Source: Candidatus Eiseniibacteriota bacterium
GTDB taxonomy: Bacteria; Eisenbacteria; RBG-16-71-46; JABDJR01
Length of the DNA stretch: 8,831 bases
Direction: 5' to 3'
Assembly: GCA_013003415.1 (NCBI GenBank)
Contig: JABDJR010000499.1
Coordinates: 1-8,831 of the forward strand
The position numbers were made by a program, and so were the translations under genes. The stretch's first letter is position 1, and the number at the start of each line of letters is the position of its first letter. This document shows, piece after piece, positions 1-6,114 of this stretch. Below the pieces are notes generated by a model that saw only the letters and a program-made list of their open reading frames with translations, ran no database searches and had not been told where the DNA came from.

Positions 1-509
1 CCGGCGAGTTGCTCAAGGGTTACACCTTCGACGGGTACTACACCTCCGCCTTACAACGCGCCCAGCGCACGCTCGATCTTGTTTTGGATTCCATGGGCAT
101 CACCGATCTCACCATTGTCCGAAACAAAGCGCTCAACGAGCGACACTACGGAGATCTTCAGGGAAAAAATAAAGCCGAGACCGCGAAAGAGTTTGGGGAG
201 GAGCAAGTTCACATCTGGCGACGCTCTTACGACGTGCCCCCTCCGGGGAATGGCGAAAGCCTCAAGGACACCGCGGCTCGCACTCTCCCCTACTTCCGCG
301 AACATATCTTGCCCGCACTGAAGGCAGGGAAAAACATTCTGGTTGTAGCGCACGGCAACAGCTTGCGTTCGATCGTCATGGAGATCGAGCAACTCACAAA
401 AGAAGAGGTGCTACAGCTCAACTTGGGAACCGGCGTTCCCTATGTTTACGAGGTCGACGAAAGCGGCGCGATCACGAACAAGAAAACCTTGGGCGCTGAC
501 GAAGACTAA
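1..509 (+). CDS. gpmA: 2,3-bisphosphoglycerate-dependent phosphoglycerate mutase, 5'-truncated by window edge
   Basis: Interconverts 3-phosphoglycerate and 2-phosphoglycerate in cytoplasmic glycolysis/gluconeogenesis through a phosphohistidine intermediate. The open frame runs in from the left edge (first whole codon at position 3), so the N-terminus, including the RHGE phosphohistidine motif, lies outside. The visible part has the family blocks in order: YTSALQRAQRT, then LNERHYGDLQG (Glu at about 138-140 is the expected acid/base), then EEQVHIWRRSYDVPPP, then VVAHGNSLR (second active-site His, codon at 351-353) and GTGVPYVYE. The roughly 25-residue insert that follows the VPPP motif in the 250-residue E. 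coli type is absent, as is the long C-terminal tail. This is therefore the short (about 200-residue) dPGM form. The TTG at position 9 is not the real start. The stop (TAA, 507-509) lies inside a 31-bp tandem duplication. Family assignment is very secure. Confidence 0.95.
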   Translation, partial: GELLKGYTFDGYYTSALQRAQRTLDLVLDSMGITDLTIVRNKALNERHYGDLQGKNKAETAKEFGEEQVHIWRRSYDVPPPGNGESLKDTAARTLPYFREHILPALKAGKNILVVAHGNSLRSIVMEIEQLTKEEVLQLNLGTGVPYVYEVDESGAITNKKTLGADED

Positions 510-560
510 GGCAGCAGCATCAGTTGCTGGCGAAGCCTAAGGTAGCACCATCAGTTTCTG
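499..560. repeat. 31-bp tandem duplication spanning two convergent gene ends
   Basis: Positions 499-529 and 530-560 are two adjacent copies of a 31-bp unit, identical at 26 positions and differing at 499/530, 505/536, 512/543, 517/548 and 526/557. Each copy keeps both stops: a plus-strand TAA (507-509 and 538-540) and a minus-strand TAG (506-508 and 537-539). The mutase uses the first copy. The BNR protein uses the second, where the minus strand reads QKLMVLP-stop. The first copy still reads QQLMLLP-stop on the minus strand, a fossil second end of the BNR gene. A third copy would begin at 498 reading leftwards but matches for only four bases. Confidence 0.9.
512..529 (+). terminator. Candidate hairpin between convergent genes (weak terminator)
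   Basis: Bases 512-518 pair with 523-529 (six Watson-Crick pairs and one G-U) around the tetraloop ATCA, just after the mutase stop. No T-run follows on either strand, so rho-independent termination is doubtful. The equivalent stretch of the second repeat copy (543-560) has two mismatches and cannot fold as well. All three differences inside this segment improve the stem in this copy. Confidence 0.3.
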
Positions 561-3233
561 CCCCGTAAACCGATTGCCTTGCTCCAATTGCATGAAGTAA
601 ACCCCGGGAGCCACAAGTCGATTCTGATCATCCGTCCGGTCCCAATAGACCTCACGTGTGCCTGCGGTCAGGGTTTGTTCGAGTAACGTGGTGACCTTCC
701 GGCCCTGAGCATCGAAGATACGAATGCGCACTCTTTCCTGGCGATCCACTTGGAACCGAATTTGGGAGCGCGCTCGAATGGGATTCGGCACCGGAGGCCC
801 AAGCACTAGGCCAGCGCTTAAGGGAATGAGTACGTCTTCTGAGGCCAGATCGGTTTCCATGCCATCGCGACTGAGTTCAACCACGATGTACCGATTGCTG
901 ACACCGCTAACCGGGCTTGCATCAATCCATTCATAGCTTGATCGGCCCTGAAGTAAGTCTGTTGTTAACCGCACGCGCTCACCATCGATCTCGCGATCGA
1001 CATAAAAGCCCAGGTGGTTCGTGGGGTCGGCAATCGACCAGGACACGCGCACCCGATCAGACTCAGAGCGCACCTCGAAGACGGTTAGGCGCACGGGAGT
1101 GGGGTTCACTTCGCGCACCCAAATTCCGGTTAGCGCAGTTGCCATGAAAAGCTGGGTTGGGTCGTCTGCACGCATGGAGATGTTTCGAGAGAACAATTCG
1201 CTCTCGCTCAAGCCCTCATTCATCCAAGCCCAGGATCCGTCAGCGCCGCCCTGTTCAGACACTTTGATACCCTCACGGGTCGCCGCATACAAGCGGCCTT
1301 CGTTTGCGGGGTCGATAACGATGCCCGTCACTGGACTTGTGAAATAGTCGGAACGTCCTCGATCACGAATAATGCTCCAGGTTTCACCACGATCGAAACT
1401 CTGAAACACAACACCAATCTGGTCGCTTCCCTCAAACTCTCCGCCGGGGAATGCACCCCGGGCACCGCTGGCAATCATGTGATTGGGGTTGATCGGGCTG
1501 ATGTCGAAATCGAAAAGCTCAAGGTGCACCCCAAACATCATAGGGTTGGGCACCTCGGTATCGACTTCCATAGATTCGCCCGCGTAGCGGGTCCAGGAAT
1601 TTCCGGAGTTCTCAGAAATATACACGCCACCCCAGCAGCCCCCGGCGCCAATGTAGACCCGATCGTAATTCTCGGGATCAATGGCCAAGCTCAACATCGC
1701 GTAGTAGTCCAAAAACGCGTTGTTGAAATCGTCGTCAAAACCGGGCATGGGAGGCATATGCTCTAGACCATCGGAAACTCGTGTCCAATTCTGGCCACCG
1801 TTGGTGGTCTTGTACATCCCACCAAACTTTGACTGCACACTCGCCCAGACAATATCCGAGTCGGTGGGGTGAACCAGCATCGAAATGATAATGCGGTTTC
1901 CTTCGTGGGGTAGCTCACCACTGATATCGGTCCAAGTCTTGCCGCCATCGCGCGACCGATAGATGGTTCCGTTTTCACCAAAATCGTCGGACGCATCGGC
2001 CGTGCCTAAGTAGACAACCTCGGGATTAGACGGAGAAACGGCCATGCTTCGAATATCCGGATTCTTAAGACCAACCGCCCGATGCTCCCAAGTTACGCCA
2101 CCATCGGGAGAGTAAAACAAACCCCCGTCGTAGCCCACTCCCGCGCCGGCATAAATGGCGTCGGTTCCGGGAACGGCGTAAATGGCGGCAATATCTGTGG
2201 CGAGGATTCCTTTACTTTGAAAGGCCAGTTCTTCTTCGGCTGAGAAGGCCTTGGGCCCGCCGCCAAAGACGCCCATTTCCGTGGCCACCACAAGATCGCC
2301 ACTGGGAAGGGCCGCAACATCGTTAATGCGCGTGTAGAGAAAGTCGACTTTGCTTTCGATGAGGGAATTGGAGGTCACAGGAAAGACGCCCCCCCGGCCG
2401 ATGGCCAAGGTCGATAGGGCCCCCTCGGCAAAGCGGTAAACGTCTGCTTCTAAAGTCGGCTCATCCATTCGGGTCCAGCCTTGGCCGCTGTCGGTGCTGA
2501 CAAAGCAACCGCCTTCGGTCGCCAAGAACATGGAACCGTTTTCAGACCCGCTTAGGACCAAATCGCGGAACCCGAGAGCCGGTAGGGCGCCAACTTCTGC
2601 CCAGGAGGCTCCCTGGTTTTCCGACTTGTACAGGATGTCCTTCGAGACAACAAAGAACACATTGTTGTTTTCAGGTAAACGACAGAGAGCATCAATGCGC
2701 TCTGAAGGTAAACCGGTGTTGGATGCAGTCCAGGTTAAGCCGCGATCAGTACTGACGAAGACGCCTCGGCCAAGCGGTCCGTTGGAGGCCACAATGATAT
2801 CCGTGTCCTCCGGGTCGATCCAAAATTCATGAATCCCACCGCGAGTACCTTGGGGCGTGGATAGAAACTGCCACGTCAATCCGTTGTTGTCCGAAATATA
2901 GACTTCGGAAAAGACGGAGCCACCTCCGGCGTACAGTCGCCCATCGACCGGATCCACGGCAATGGCCTGGATGCGTTCGTAGCCTCCAATGAAGATTTCG
3001 CGGGGCAGGCCCTCGCGAGATGGAGACCAACTTTTACCGTTGTCCGTGGACACGAACACACCCGCGTTGGTCGTCGACGCGAAAACTCGAGAACCGGTGG
3101 GGTCGACCACAAGATCCAAGACGTGACCGCCAAAGGGACCAATGGATCGAAACTCCGCTTCAGGAATCTGGGCGGTGAGTGGGGCTGCAATGAAGAGAGC
3201 CGAAAGGATGCATAGAAGAACTGGACGGATCAT
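537..3233 (-). CDS. Exported Asp-box (BNR/VPS10-like) repeat protein with FlgD-like C-terminal sorting domain
   Basis: Probably a secreted or surface-anchored beta-propeller protein of 898 residues; ligand unknown. Residues 1 to about 22 (MIRPVLLCILSALFIAAPLT...) form a signal peptide. About ten Asp boxes (S-x-D/N-x-G-x-T/S-W) follow, for example STDNGKSW (62), SDNNGLTW (114), STDRGLTW (161), STDSGQGW (246), SPDGGVTW (375), SRDGGKTW (427), TTNGGQNW (476), SENSGNSW (540) and SFDRGETW (612), with a degenerate one near 660. Residues 715-803 look like a fibronectin-type domain. Residues 810-898 match the FlgD-Ig/type IX sorting pattern (PNP, IFDAQGRKV, VYWDRTD, APGVYFMQL, KLMVLP end). The frame stays open to a TTG at 3254, but the ATG at 3233 has a GGAG eight bases upstream and puts the signal peptide at the N-terminus, so I chose it. 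The repeats resemble exo-sialidase and Vps10 propellers, but I see nothing that proves enzyme activity. 157 bp separate it from the operon upstream. Confidence 0.85.
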   Translation of the reverse strand: MIRPVLLCILSALFIAAPLTAQIPEAEFRSIGPFGGHVLDLVVDPTGSRVFASTTNAGVFVSTDNGKSWSPSREGLPREIFIGGYERIQAIAVDPVDGRLYAGGGSVFSEVYISDNNGLTWQFLSTPQGTRGGIHEFWIDPEDTDIIVASNGPLGRGVFVSTDRGLTWTASNTGLPSERIDALCRLPENNNVFFVVSKDILYKSENQGASWAEVGALPALGFRDLVLSGSENGSMFLATEGGCFVSTDSGQGWTRMDEPTLEADVYRFAEGALSTLAIGRGGVFPVTSNSLIESKVDFLYTRINDVAALPSGDLVVATEMGVFGGGPKAFSAEEELAFQSKGILATDIAAIYAVPGTDAIYAGAGVGYDGGLFYSPDGGVTWEHRAVGLKNPDIRSMAVSPSNPEVVYLGTADASDDFGENGTIYRSRDGGKTWTDISGELPHEGNRIIISMLVHPTDSDIVWASVQSKFGGMYKTTNGGQNWTRVSDGLEHMPPMPGFDDDFNNAFLDYYAMLSLAIDPENYDRVYIGAGGCWGGVYISENSGNSWTRYAGESMEVDTEVPNPMMFGVHLELFDFDISPINPNHMIASGARGAFPGGEFEGSDQIGVVFQSFDRGETWSIIRDRGRSDYFTSPVTGIVIDPANEGRLYAATREGIKVSEQGGADGSWAWMNEGLSESELFSRNISMRADDPTQLFMATALTGIWVREVNPTPVRLTVFEVRSESDRVRVSWSIADPTNHLGFYVDREIDGERVRLTTDLLQGRSSYEWIDASPVSGVSNRYIVVELSRDGMETDLASEDVLIPLSAGLVLGPPVPNPIRARSQIRFQVDRQERVRIRIFDAQGRKVTTLLEQTLTAGTREVYWDRTDDQNRLVAPGVYFMQLEQGNRFTGQKLMVLP

Positions 3234-3241
3234 GATGTTGA

Positions 3242-3245
3242 CTCC
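3242..3245 (-). promoter_or_regulatory. Ribosome binding site that decides the BNR protein start
   Basis: GGAG on the minus strand, eight bases before the ATG at 3233. It lies inside the longer open frame from TTG 3254, which favours the ATG. It is part of an 8-bp palindrome, CTCCGGAG (3242-3249). Confidence 0.7.
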
Positions 3246-3284
3246 GGAGGACAATTTAGGGTGGCGCTAAAGCCATGTCGTATA

Positions 3285-3314
3285 AGTGTATCGAGAATCG
3301 AACCCCCGATTCAA
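3285..3314 (-). promoter_or_regulatory. Weak sigma70-like promoter candidate with an inverted repeat in the spacer
   Basis: On the minus strand, TTGAAT (3314-3309) and TACACT (3290-3285), 18 bp apart, each match four of six consensus bases. Transcription would start about 45 bases before the BNR start codon. A perfect inverted repeat, GAATCG-6-CGATTC (3295-3312), fills the spacer and could be an operator. Such matches are common by chance. Confidence 0.25.
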
Positions 3315-3390
3315 TGAAGAGTCCCTTGCAGCAAGCCGGAGAGGCATTAGAGACCCTTGAATTCTGGAGGTGGTTTGGGTGAAAAACACC

Positions 3391-3948
3391 CTAGGGGCGA
3401 ATCGAGTCCCCAAGAACATTGTAGTCGTCGACTTCGATTTCGGCGAGGCGTCCCTCTTGCTGGGCCTGCCGGGCCCAGGCCTCAAGCTCGGTAAATGATG
3501 ACTGGGCAAGGATTTCGGAGACCGCCTCGGGCATGAGAATAATTGGGTATCCCGGCTTATCCCGCATCAAAGGGCGAAGGGCGACCTGACTTTCGGGCAG
3601 GGACTCAAGCGCCTCGATCAGCTGATCTAAAGAGTCAATGCGGGGAGGCAGGTGTTCAACCGGAGTAAAAAAAGCCACATTGTCCTTGGGAACTGCGGCC
3701 AAACCGGTCCGAACCCAGTCGCGGAGCTCCGTGCTGTCCGAGGCCACAAAGTGGACGGGGAAGTCGACGTGCGCCGATTTCGTGACATCTCCTTCCGGGC
3801 CAAGAACACAAATGGGCCCCCCCAGTTTGGCGAGTTGTCCCGTATGCACATGATGGGAAAGCAGACTTTCGCCGTCGACCTCTTTGAGGGCCAGGGGCTT
3901 ACCGTTATCGTCGGTCCGACCTGCGATGATCACATAAACCCCGGTCAT
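3391..3948 (-). CDS. MobA/MocA-like nucleotidyltransferase-fold protein, motifs degenerate
   Basis: A 185-residue protein with the length and motif order of the MobA-like NTP-transferase family (GT-A fold, as in CTP:molybdopterin cytidylyltransferase MocA). The N-terminal VIIAGRTDDNGKPLALKEVDGESLL (residues 6-30) occupies the place of the usual LAAGxSxRMGxxK...LL nucleotide loop but lacks the RMG core. LRDWVRTGLAAVP (75-87) matches the SLRxGLAAL helix. FFTPVEHLPP (93-102) sits where active members have a PxDxP-type metal-binding Asp, here Glu. GYPIILMP (133-140) equals GHPvlf, and EVDDYNVLGD (172-181) equals the closing DDPgvlxDIDTP, with the last part lost. The fold is therefore likely, while catalysis is doubtful. 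ATG 3948 has AGGAG six bases upstream. The gap to the preceding TPR-like gene is nine bases, so the two are almost certainly co-transcribed. No molybdopterin gene is nearby. Confidence 0.6.
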   Translation of the reverse strand: MTGVYVIIAGRTDDNGKPLALKEVDGESLLSHHVHTGQLAKLGGPICVLGPEGDVTKSAHVDFPVHFVASDSTELRDWVRTGLAAVPKDNVAFFTPVEHLPPRIDSLDQLIEALESLPESQVALRPLMRDKPGYPIILMPEAVSEILAQSSFTELEAWARQAQQEGRLAEIEVDDYNVLGDSIRP

Positions 3949-3954
3949 GAAATT

Positions 3955-3959
3955 CTCCT
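3955..3959 (-). promoter_or_regulatory. Ribosome binding site overlapping the upstream gene's stop
   Basis: AGGAG on the minus strand, six bases before ATG 3948. Its first bases are shared with the TAG stop (3960-3958) of the TPR-like gene, a layout typical of translationally coupled operon genes. Confidence 0.75.
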
Positions 3960-4413
3960 AAAGACTCTTGATGTCGGCCATGAGCATGGCCTTTGACTCA
4001 GCGTCGGACACTTGCTCTGCCAGCGCGATTGCGGTGGCACATTGAGTACTAGCCTCATCTTTTTGACCCGCCCCTTTGTGGGCGCGTGCGAGAGCTTCGT
4101 AACCGTAACCGCGAAAGAAGGGATCGAGTTCCGCAGCATCGCTCACCTTGACGCAACGTTGGGCGTAATACATGGCCTCGGGCCACCGTTTGGCGAGGGC
4201 ATAGACGCGGCTCAACTGCCAGTAACCGATTGAGTCGTTTTGTGCCGTGCGTGCCTCGACCTGTTGCCAGTGCCAAAAAGAAGCGTGGGCGGTATGAAGC
4301 ATGGCTTCGGTTTCTGCTTCGGAACGGTTCTCGCTATCGATATAACCCCAAGTGCCGTTGTAGCAACTCTTCCCAAAATGGGTGTGGGCTTCCTGTGAAT
4401 CAAAATTGGACAT
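3958..4413 (-). CDS. Small TPR-like conserved hypothetical protein
   Basis: A 151-residue soluble, all-helical-looking protein without signal peptide or membrane segment. Function is unknown. Residues 38-50 (MLHTAHASFWHWQ), 63-76 (GYWQLSRVYALAKR), 77-92 (WPEAMYYAQRCVKVSD) and 102-135 (GYGYEALARAHKGAGQKDEA...AIALAEQV) form pairs of helices with the small-residue spacing of tetratricopeptide repeats: about two and a half repeats, then an acidic end. From memory, similar 'AHAS..HW...SRVYAL...YEALARA' proteins occur as conserved hypotheticals in several phyla; I could not search for them here. The frame is open to an ATG at 4434, but ATG 4413 has a near-ideal GGAGG six bases upstream, and a TATAAT-like box overlaps the earlier ATG. 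I therefore start at 4413. It lies 46 bp after the 5'-nucleotidase and 9 bp before the MobA-like gene, and may be an adaptor for either. Confidence 0.8.
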   Translation of the reverse strand: MSNFDSQEAHTHFGKSCYNGTWGYIDSENRSEAETEAMLHTAHASFWHWQQVEARTAQNDSIGYWQLSRVYALAKRWPEAMYYAQRCVKVSDAAELDPFFRGYGYEALARAHKGAGQKDEASTQCATAIALAEQVSDAESKAMLMADIKSL

Positions 4414-4419
4414 TTCTAG

Positions 4420-4424
4420 CCTCC
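4420..4424 (-). promoter_or_regulatory. Ribosome binding site that decides the TPR-like protein start
   Basis: GGAGG on the minus strand, six bases before ATG 4413. The alternative ATG at 4434 has no comparable site. Confidence 0.8.
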
Positions 4425-4432
4425 GGATCGGC

Positions 4433-4438
4433 ATTATA
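4433..4438 (-). promoter_or_regulatory. Perfect -10-like hexamer before the TPR-like gene (possible internal promoter)
   Basis: The minus strand reads TATAAT at 4438-4433, 19 bases before ATG 4413. No good -35 hexamer sits 16-18 bp upstream and no TGn extension is present. If used, it would let the last two genes be made without the 5'-nucleotidase. Confidence 0.3.
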
Positions 4439-4459
4439 AGCGATGCTGAGGCTTTCGGG

Positions 4460-5899
4460 CTATCGAAGGAGGGGGATGTTCTCGTGAGGCAGGCGCTCTT
4501 CCGCCGAGCGGAAGTAAAAGTTGGGATGGTAGTTGAGGAGATTCGTGACCCGGCTCATGTAAATGCAGGCGAAGTCTTTGACCTGATGGCTAAAGCGAGA
4601 AGTTTCACGCCCCTCACGAAACACGGATCCCCAGTAGGGGTTGTAGGCGTTGTGAATGCGATCTCCCAGCTCACCCATGGAGACCTTGATCTCGGCCAAA
4701 TCTTTTCGCAGTTCCTGGATCCGAGCGTCCATACCGTTAAAGGTGGACGCTTTCTGCCCTGTTCGCTTCGCTTCTAAGCGTTGTCGTTCTAACCCCGCAA
4801 TGTCGGTCTCAATAAAGCCGCGTCGGCTGGTCCAATCATTGAGTTCATCGACCAAGGATTCGATCTGGCGATTCACGGCGATCTCTTCTTCCAGCTCTTC
4901 AACCACCATAGCGGTTCGCCACCCAAGGTTTTTCTTGCTTCGCAGAATGTCACCATAGGTGTGATCGCCGAAATAAAGAATTTGGTCGCCGGCAAACCCA
5001 ACGTTATTTTCGAGAGAGCGGGCGTTCCCTCCATGTACGACGGGGGCAAATCCCTTGGGGAGCTTCTCTTTCGATTTCTTCGCGGGAAGACTTAGATCGA
5101 CAAAATAACCAGGCTTTCTTGCGTCGACCACAATGTAGTCGAAGTGCCTTCCCCAGGTTTCTTCGCCATCTTTGTCCATCAAGTGAGACAACAAGGCGCG
5201 CGTGTAATAGAACTCACTATTGGTGAGGAGGAAAATCTTCTTCCCGCTCGAGCGAATCTCTTCAAGGGTTTGGGTCAGCAGCGGATTTCGACGAATGTAC
5301 TTTGAGAGATTTCCCAAAATCTCTGTTTTTAGAGATCCATCGCCATGAACCGAGTCGATCGCTTCACGAACATTGGCATAGATTTCTCTTGGGGTCCGTT
5401 TTGCCGGGATCAATCCCTCTTCGCGCATCCCGATCAGGTTGGCATACAAAAAGACTTCGGGCAGATGAAACAGCGTATCGACGCTGACATAGGTTTTTCC
5501 ACCCATCCGAACCCGACCCGTACGATAGGAGTTCTTACGCTCCTCATCACTCAAACTACGGCGCCCGTGATAGGCGCGGCTCACATAGTTGTGATAATCC
5601 ATCTTCAGGATATTGCCACGCTTCTTATCCACCACTAATCCACGGATAACAAAGTTCCGCTCGTAGGGGATTTTGGCCAGCGCCTCCGGAAAACCAAATC
5701 GTTCAATGAGACGACGCCCGCTCAATCGATAGGCAAGCTCCTCGATTTCCGGACCACGATAGTGGGCCAGGGTATGGTCGAGATCGAACCCAACCGCGCC
5801 CACGGAGTTCATCCTGAGGTTCCGATTCACGTAAATACGCTGTTCCGGAGGAATGCGATGTTCGGATGTGATCGGAGAATAGTGTCTGGAAAAGGCCAT
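4460..5899 (-). CDS. HAD-family 5'-nucleotidase (cN-II / NT5C2-like)
   Basis: A 479-residue cytoplasmic, Mg-dependent phosphohydrolase of the HAD-IG 5'-nucleotidase family. Eukaryotic cN-II dephosphorylates IMP and GMP; the substrate here is inferred from that. The HAD motifs are intact. Motif I is FDLDHT (residues 38-43; D39 nucleophile, D41 acid/base). Motif II is FLLTNS (223-228). Motif III is RKPGYF (261-266, K262). Motif IV is YFGDHTYGD (309-317, D312 and D317). Further family signatures are the N-terminal RIYVNRNLRMNSVGAVGFDLDHTLAHY block, the cap region around MDYHNYVSRAYHG, the C-terminal PYWGSVFREG...FSHQVKDFACIYMSRVTNLL, and the terminal LPHE. Residues 335-415 after motif IV are charged and probably a coiled coil. 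Length fits the family, and nothing suggests decay. The start is ATG 5899; a plausible AGGA (5915-5912) is 12 bases upstream, rather far. No closer start exists, since motif I is at residue 38. First gene of a minus-strand operon. Confidence 0.93.
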   Translation of the reverse strand: MAFSRHYSPITSEHRIPPEQRIYVNRNLRMNSVGAVGFDLDHTLAHYRGPEIEELAYRLSGRRLIERFGFPEALAKIPYERNFVIRGLVVDKKRGNILKMDYHNYVSRAYHGRRSLSDEERKNSYRTGRVRMGGKTYVSVDTLFHLPEVFLYANLIGMREEGLIPAKRTPREIYANVREAIDSVHGDGSLKTEILGNLSKYIRRNPLLTQTLEEIRSSGKKIFLLTNSEFYYTRALLSHLMDKDGEETWGRHFDYIVVDARKPGYFVDLSLPAKKSKEKLPKGFAPVVHGGNARSLENNVGFAGDQILYFGDHTYGDILRSKKNLGWRTAMVVEELEEEIAVNRQIESLVDELNDWTSRRGFIETDIAGLERQRLEAKRTGQKASTFNGMDARIQELRKDLAEIKVSMGELGDRIHNAYNPYWGSVFREGRETSRFSHQVKDFACIYMSRVTNLLNYHPNFYFRSAEERLPHENIPLLR

Positions 5900-5913
5900 A
5901 AACGATTTAATTC

Positions 5914-5927
5914 CTTGTAGTTACAAG
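5914..5927. repeat. Inverted repeat overlapping the 5'-nucleotidase ribosome binding site
   Basis: CTTGTA-GT-TACAAG, perfect 6-bp arms with a 2-bp centre, ending 14 bp upstream of ATG 5899. On the minus-strand mRNA it could fold as a 5-bp stem with a four-base loop that includes part of the AGGA. As DNA it is the size of a dimeric repressor site. Confidence 0.5.
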
Positions 5928-5934
5928 CCAGGAT

Positions 5935-5952
5935 ACCCCATGTGAATGGGGT
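5935..5952. repeat. Perfect 7-bp inverted repeat with 4-base loop
   Basis: ACCCCAT-GTGA-ATGGGGT, all seven pairs Watson-Crick. It lies between the 5'-nucleotidase start and the long stem at 5958-6044. It could be an RNA hairpin on either strand or a protein binding site. Confidence 0.6.
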
Positions 5953-5957
5953 GGTCT

Positions 5958-6044
5958 ATGTGATTATCGGCAATTGGGTTCTTTTCCCCATAGTCTAATT
6001 CAGAAACTCGCTAACAACCGTTGAGGAAAAGCCGATAACCACAT
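5958..6044. repeat. Long-range 14-bp inverted repeat with nested inner stem
   Basis: Arms 5958-5971 (ATGTGATTATCGGC) and 6031-6044 (GCCGATAACCACAT) pair at 13 of 14 positions. The single mismatch (A5963/C6039) becomes a G-U pair in minus-strand RNA, so pairing is complete in that direction. Directly inside, TTTTCC (5982-5987) pairs with GGAAAA (6025-6030), so the second arms abut and the two stems could stack with a 10-base bulge on one side. Confidence 0.6.
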
Positions 6045-6053
6045 TGCTAAGGG

Positions 6054-6071
6054 GGACCTCTGTTGAGGTCC
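6054..6071. repeat. Perfect 7-bp hairpin upstream of the GAF gene
   Basis: GGACCTC-TGTT-GAGGTCC, seven Watson-Crick pairs and a four-base loop, 43 bases before the GAF start codon. No T-run follows, so it is not an obvious terminator. It is more likely a leader hairpin or an operator. Confidence 0.6.
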
Positions 6072-6114
6072 ATGATTTCCTAGGGAACCAAAAGAAAAGC
6101 TGAACAAAATTTCA

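Larger units (their letters stand above)
5900..6114. promoter_or_regulatory. Divergent intergenic region rich in inverted repeats
   Basis: This 215-bp stretch separates the minus-strand 5'-nucleotidase operon from the plus-strand GAF gene and must hold promoters for both. No ORF is evident. It contains four inverted repeats, listed separately. A weak minus-strand promoter candidate is TTGTTA (6017-6012) and GACTAT (5995-5990) with a 16-bp spacer. I found no convincing plus-strand promoter. A direct repeat GTTGAGG occurs at 6020-6026 and 6062-6068. I do not recognise a known riboswitch class. Confidence 0.6.

Noticed and set aside
1479..1766. 95-codon plus-strand open frame opposite the BNR gene
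   Set aside because: It is antisense to a repeat-rich coding region and its product resembles no family I know.
3242..3249. CTCCGGAG palindrome before the BNR gene as an operator
   Set aside because: Eight bases without a wider symmetric context; it is largely accounted for by the ribosome binding site.
3291..3312. Minus-strand GGGGGTTCGATTCTCGA resembles a tRNA T-arm
   Set aside because: Only three of five stem positions pair and there is no acceptor, D or anticodon arm around it. It is explained by the GAATCG/CGATTC inverted repeat.
3324..3334. CTTGC-A-GCAAG inverted repeat upstream of the BNR gene
   Set aside because: Five-base arms with a one-base centre occur readily by chance, and it has no positional link to a promoter or start codon.
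3377..3391. Hairpin GGGTG-AAAAA-CACCC at the end of the MobA-like gene, possible terminator
   Set aside because: The stem has only five pairs, overlaps the stop codon, and no T-run follows on the minus strand.
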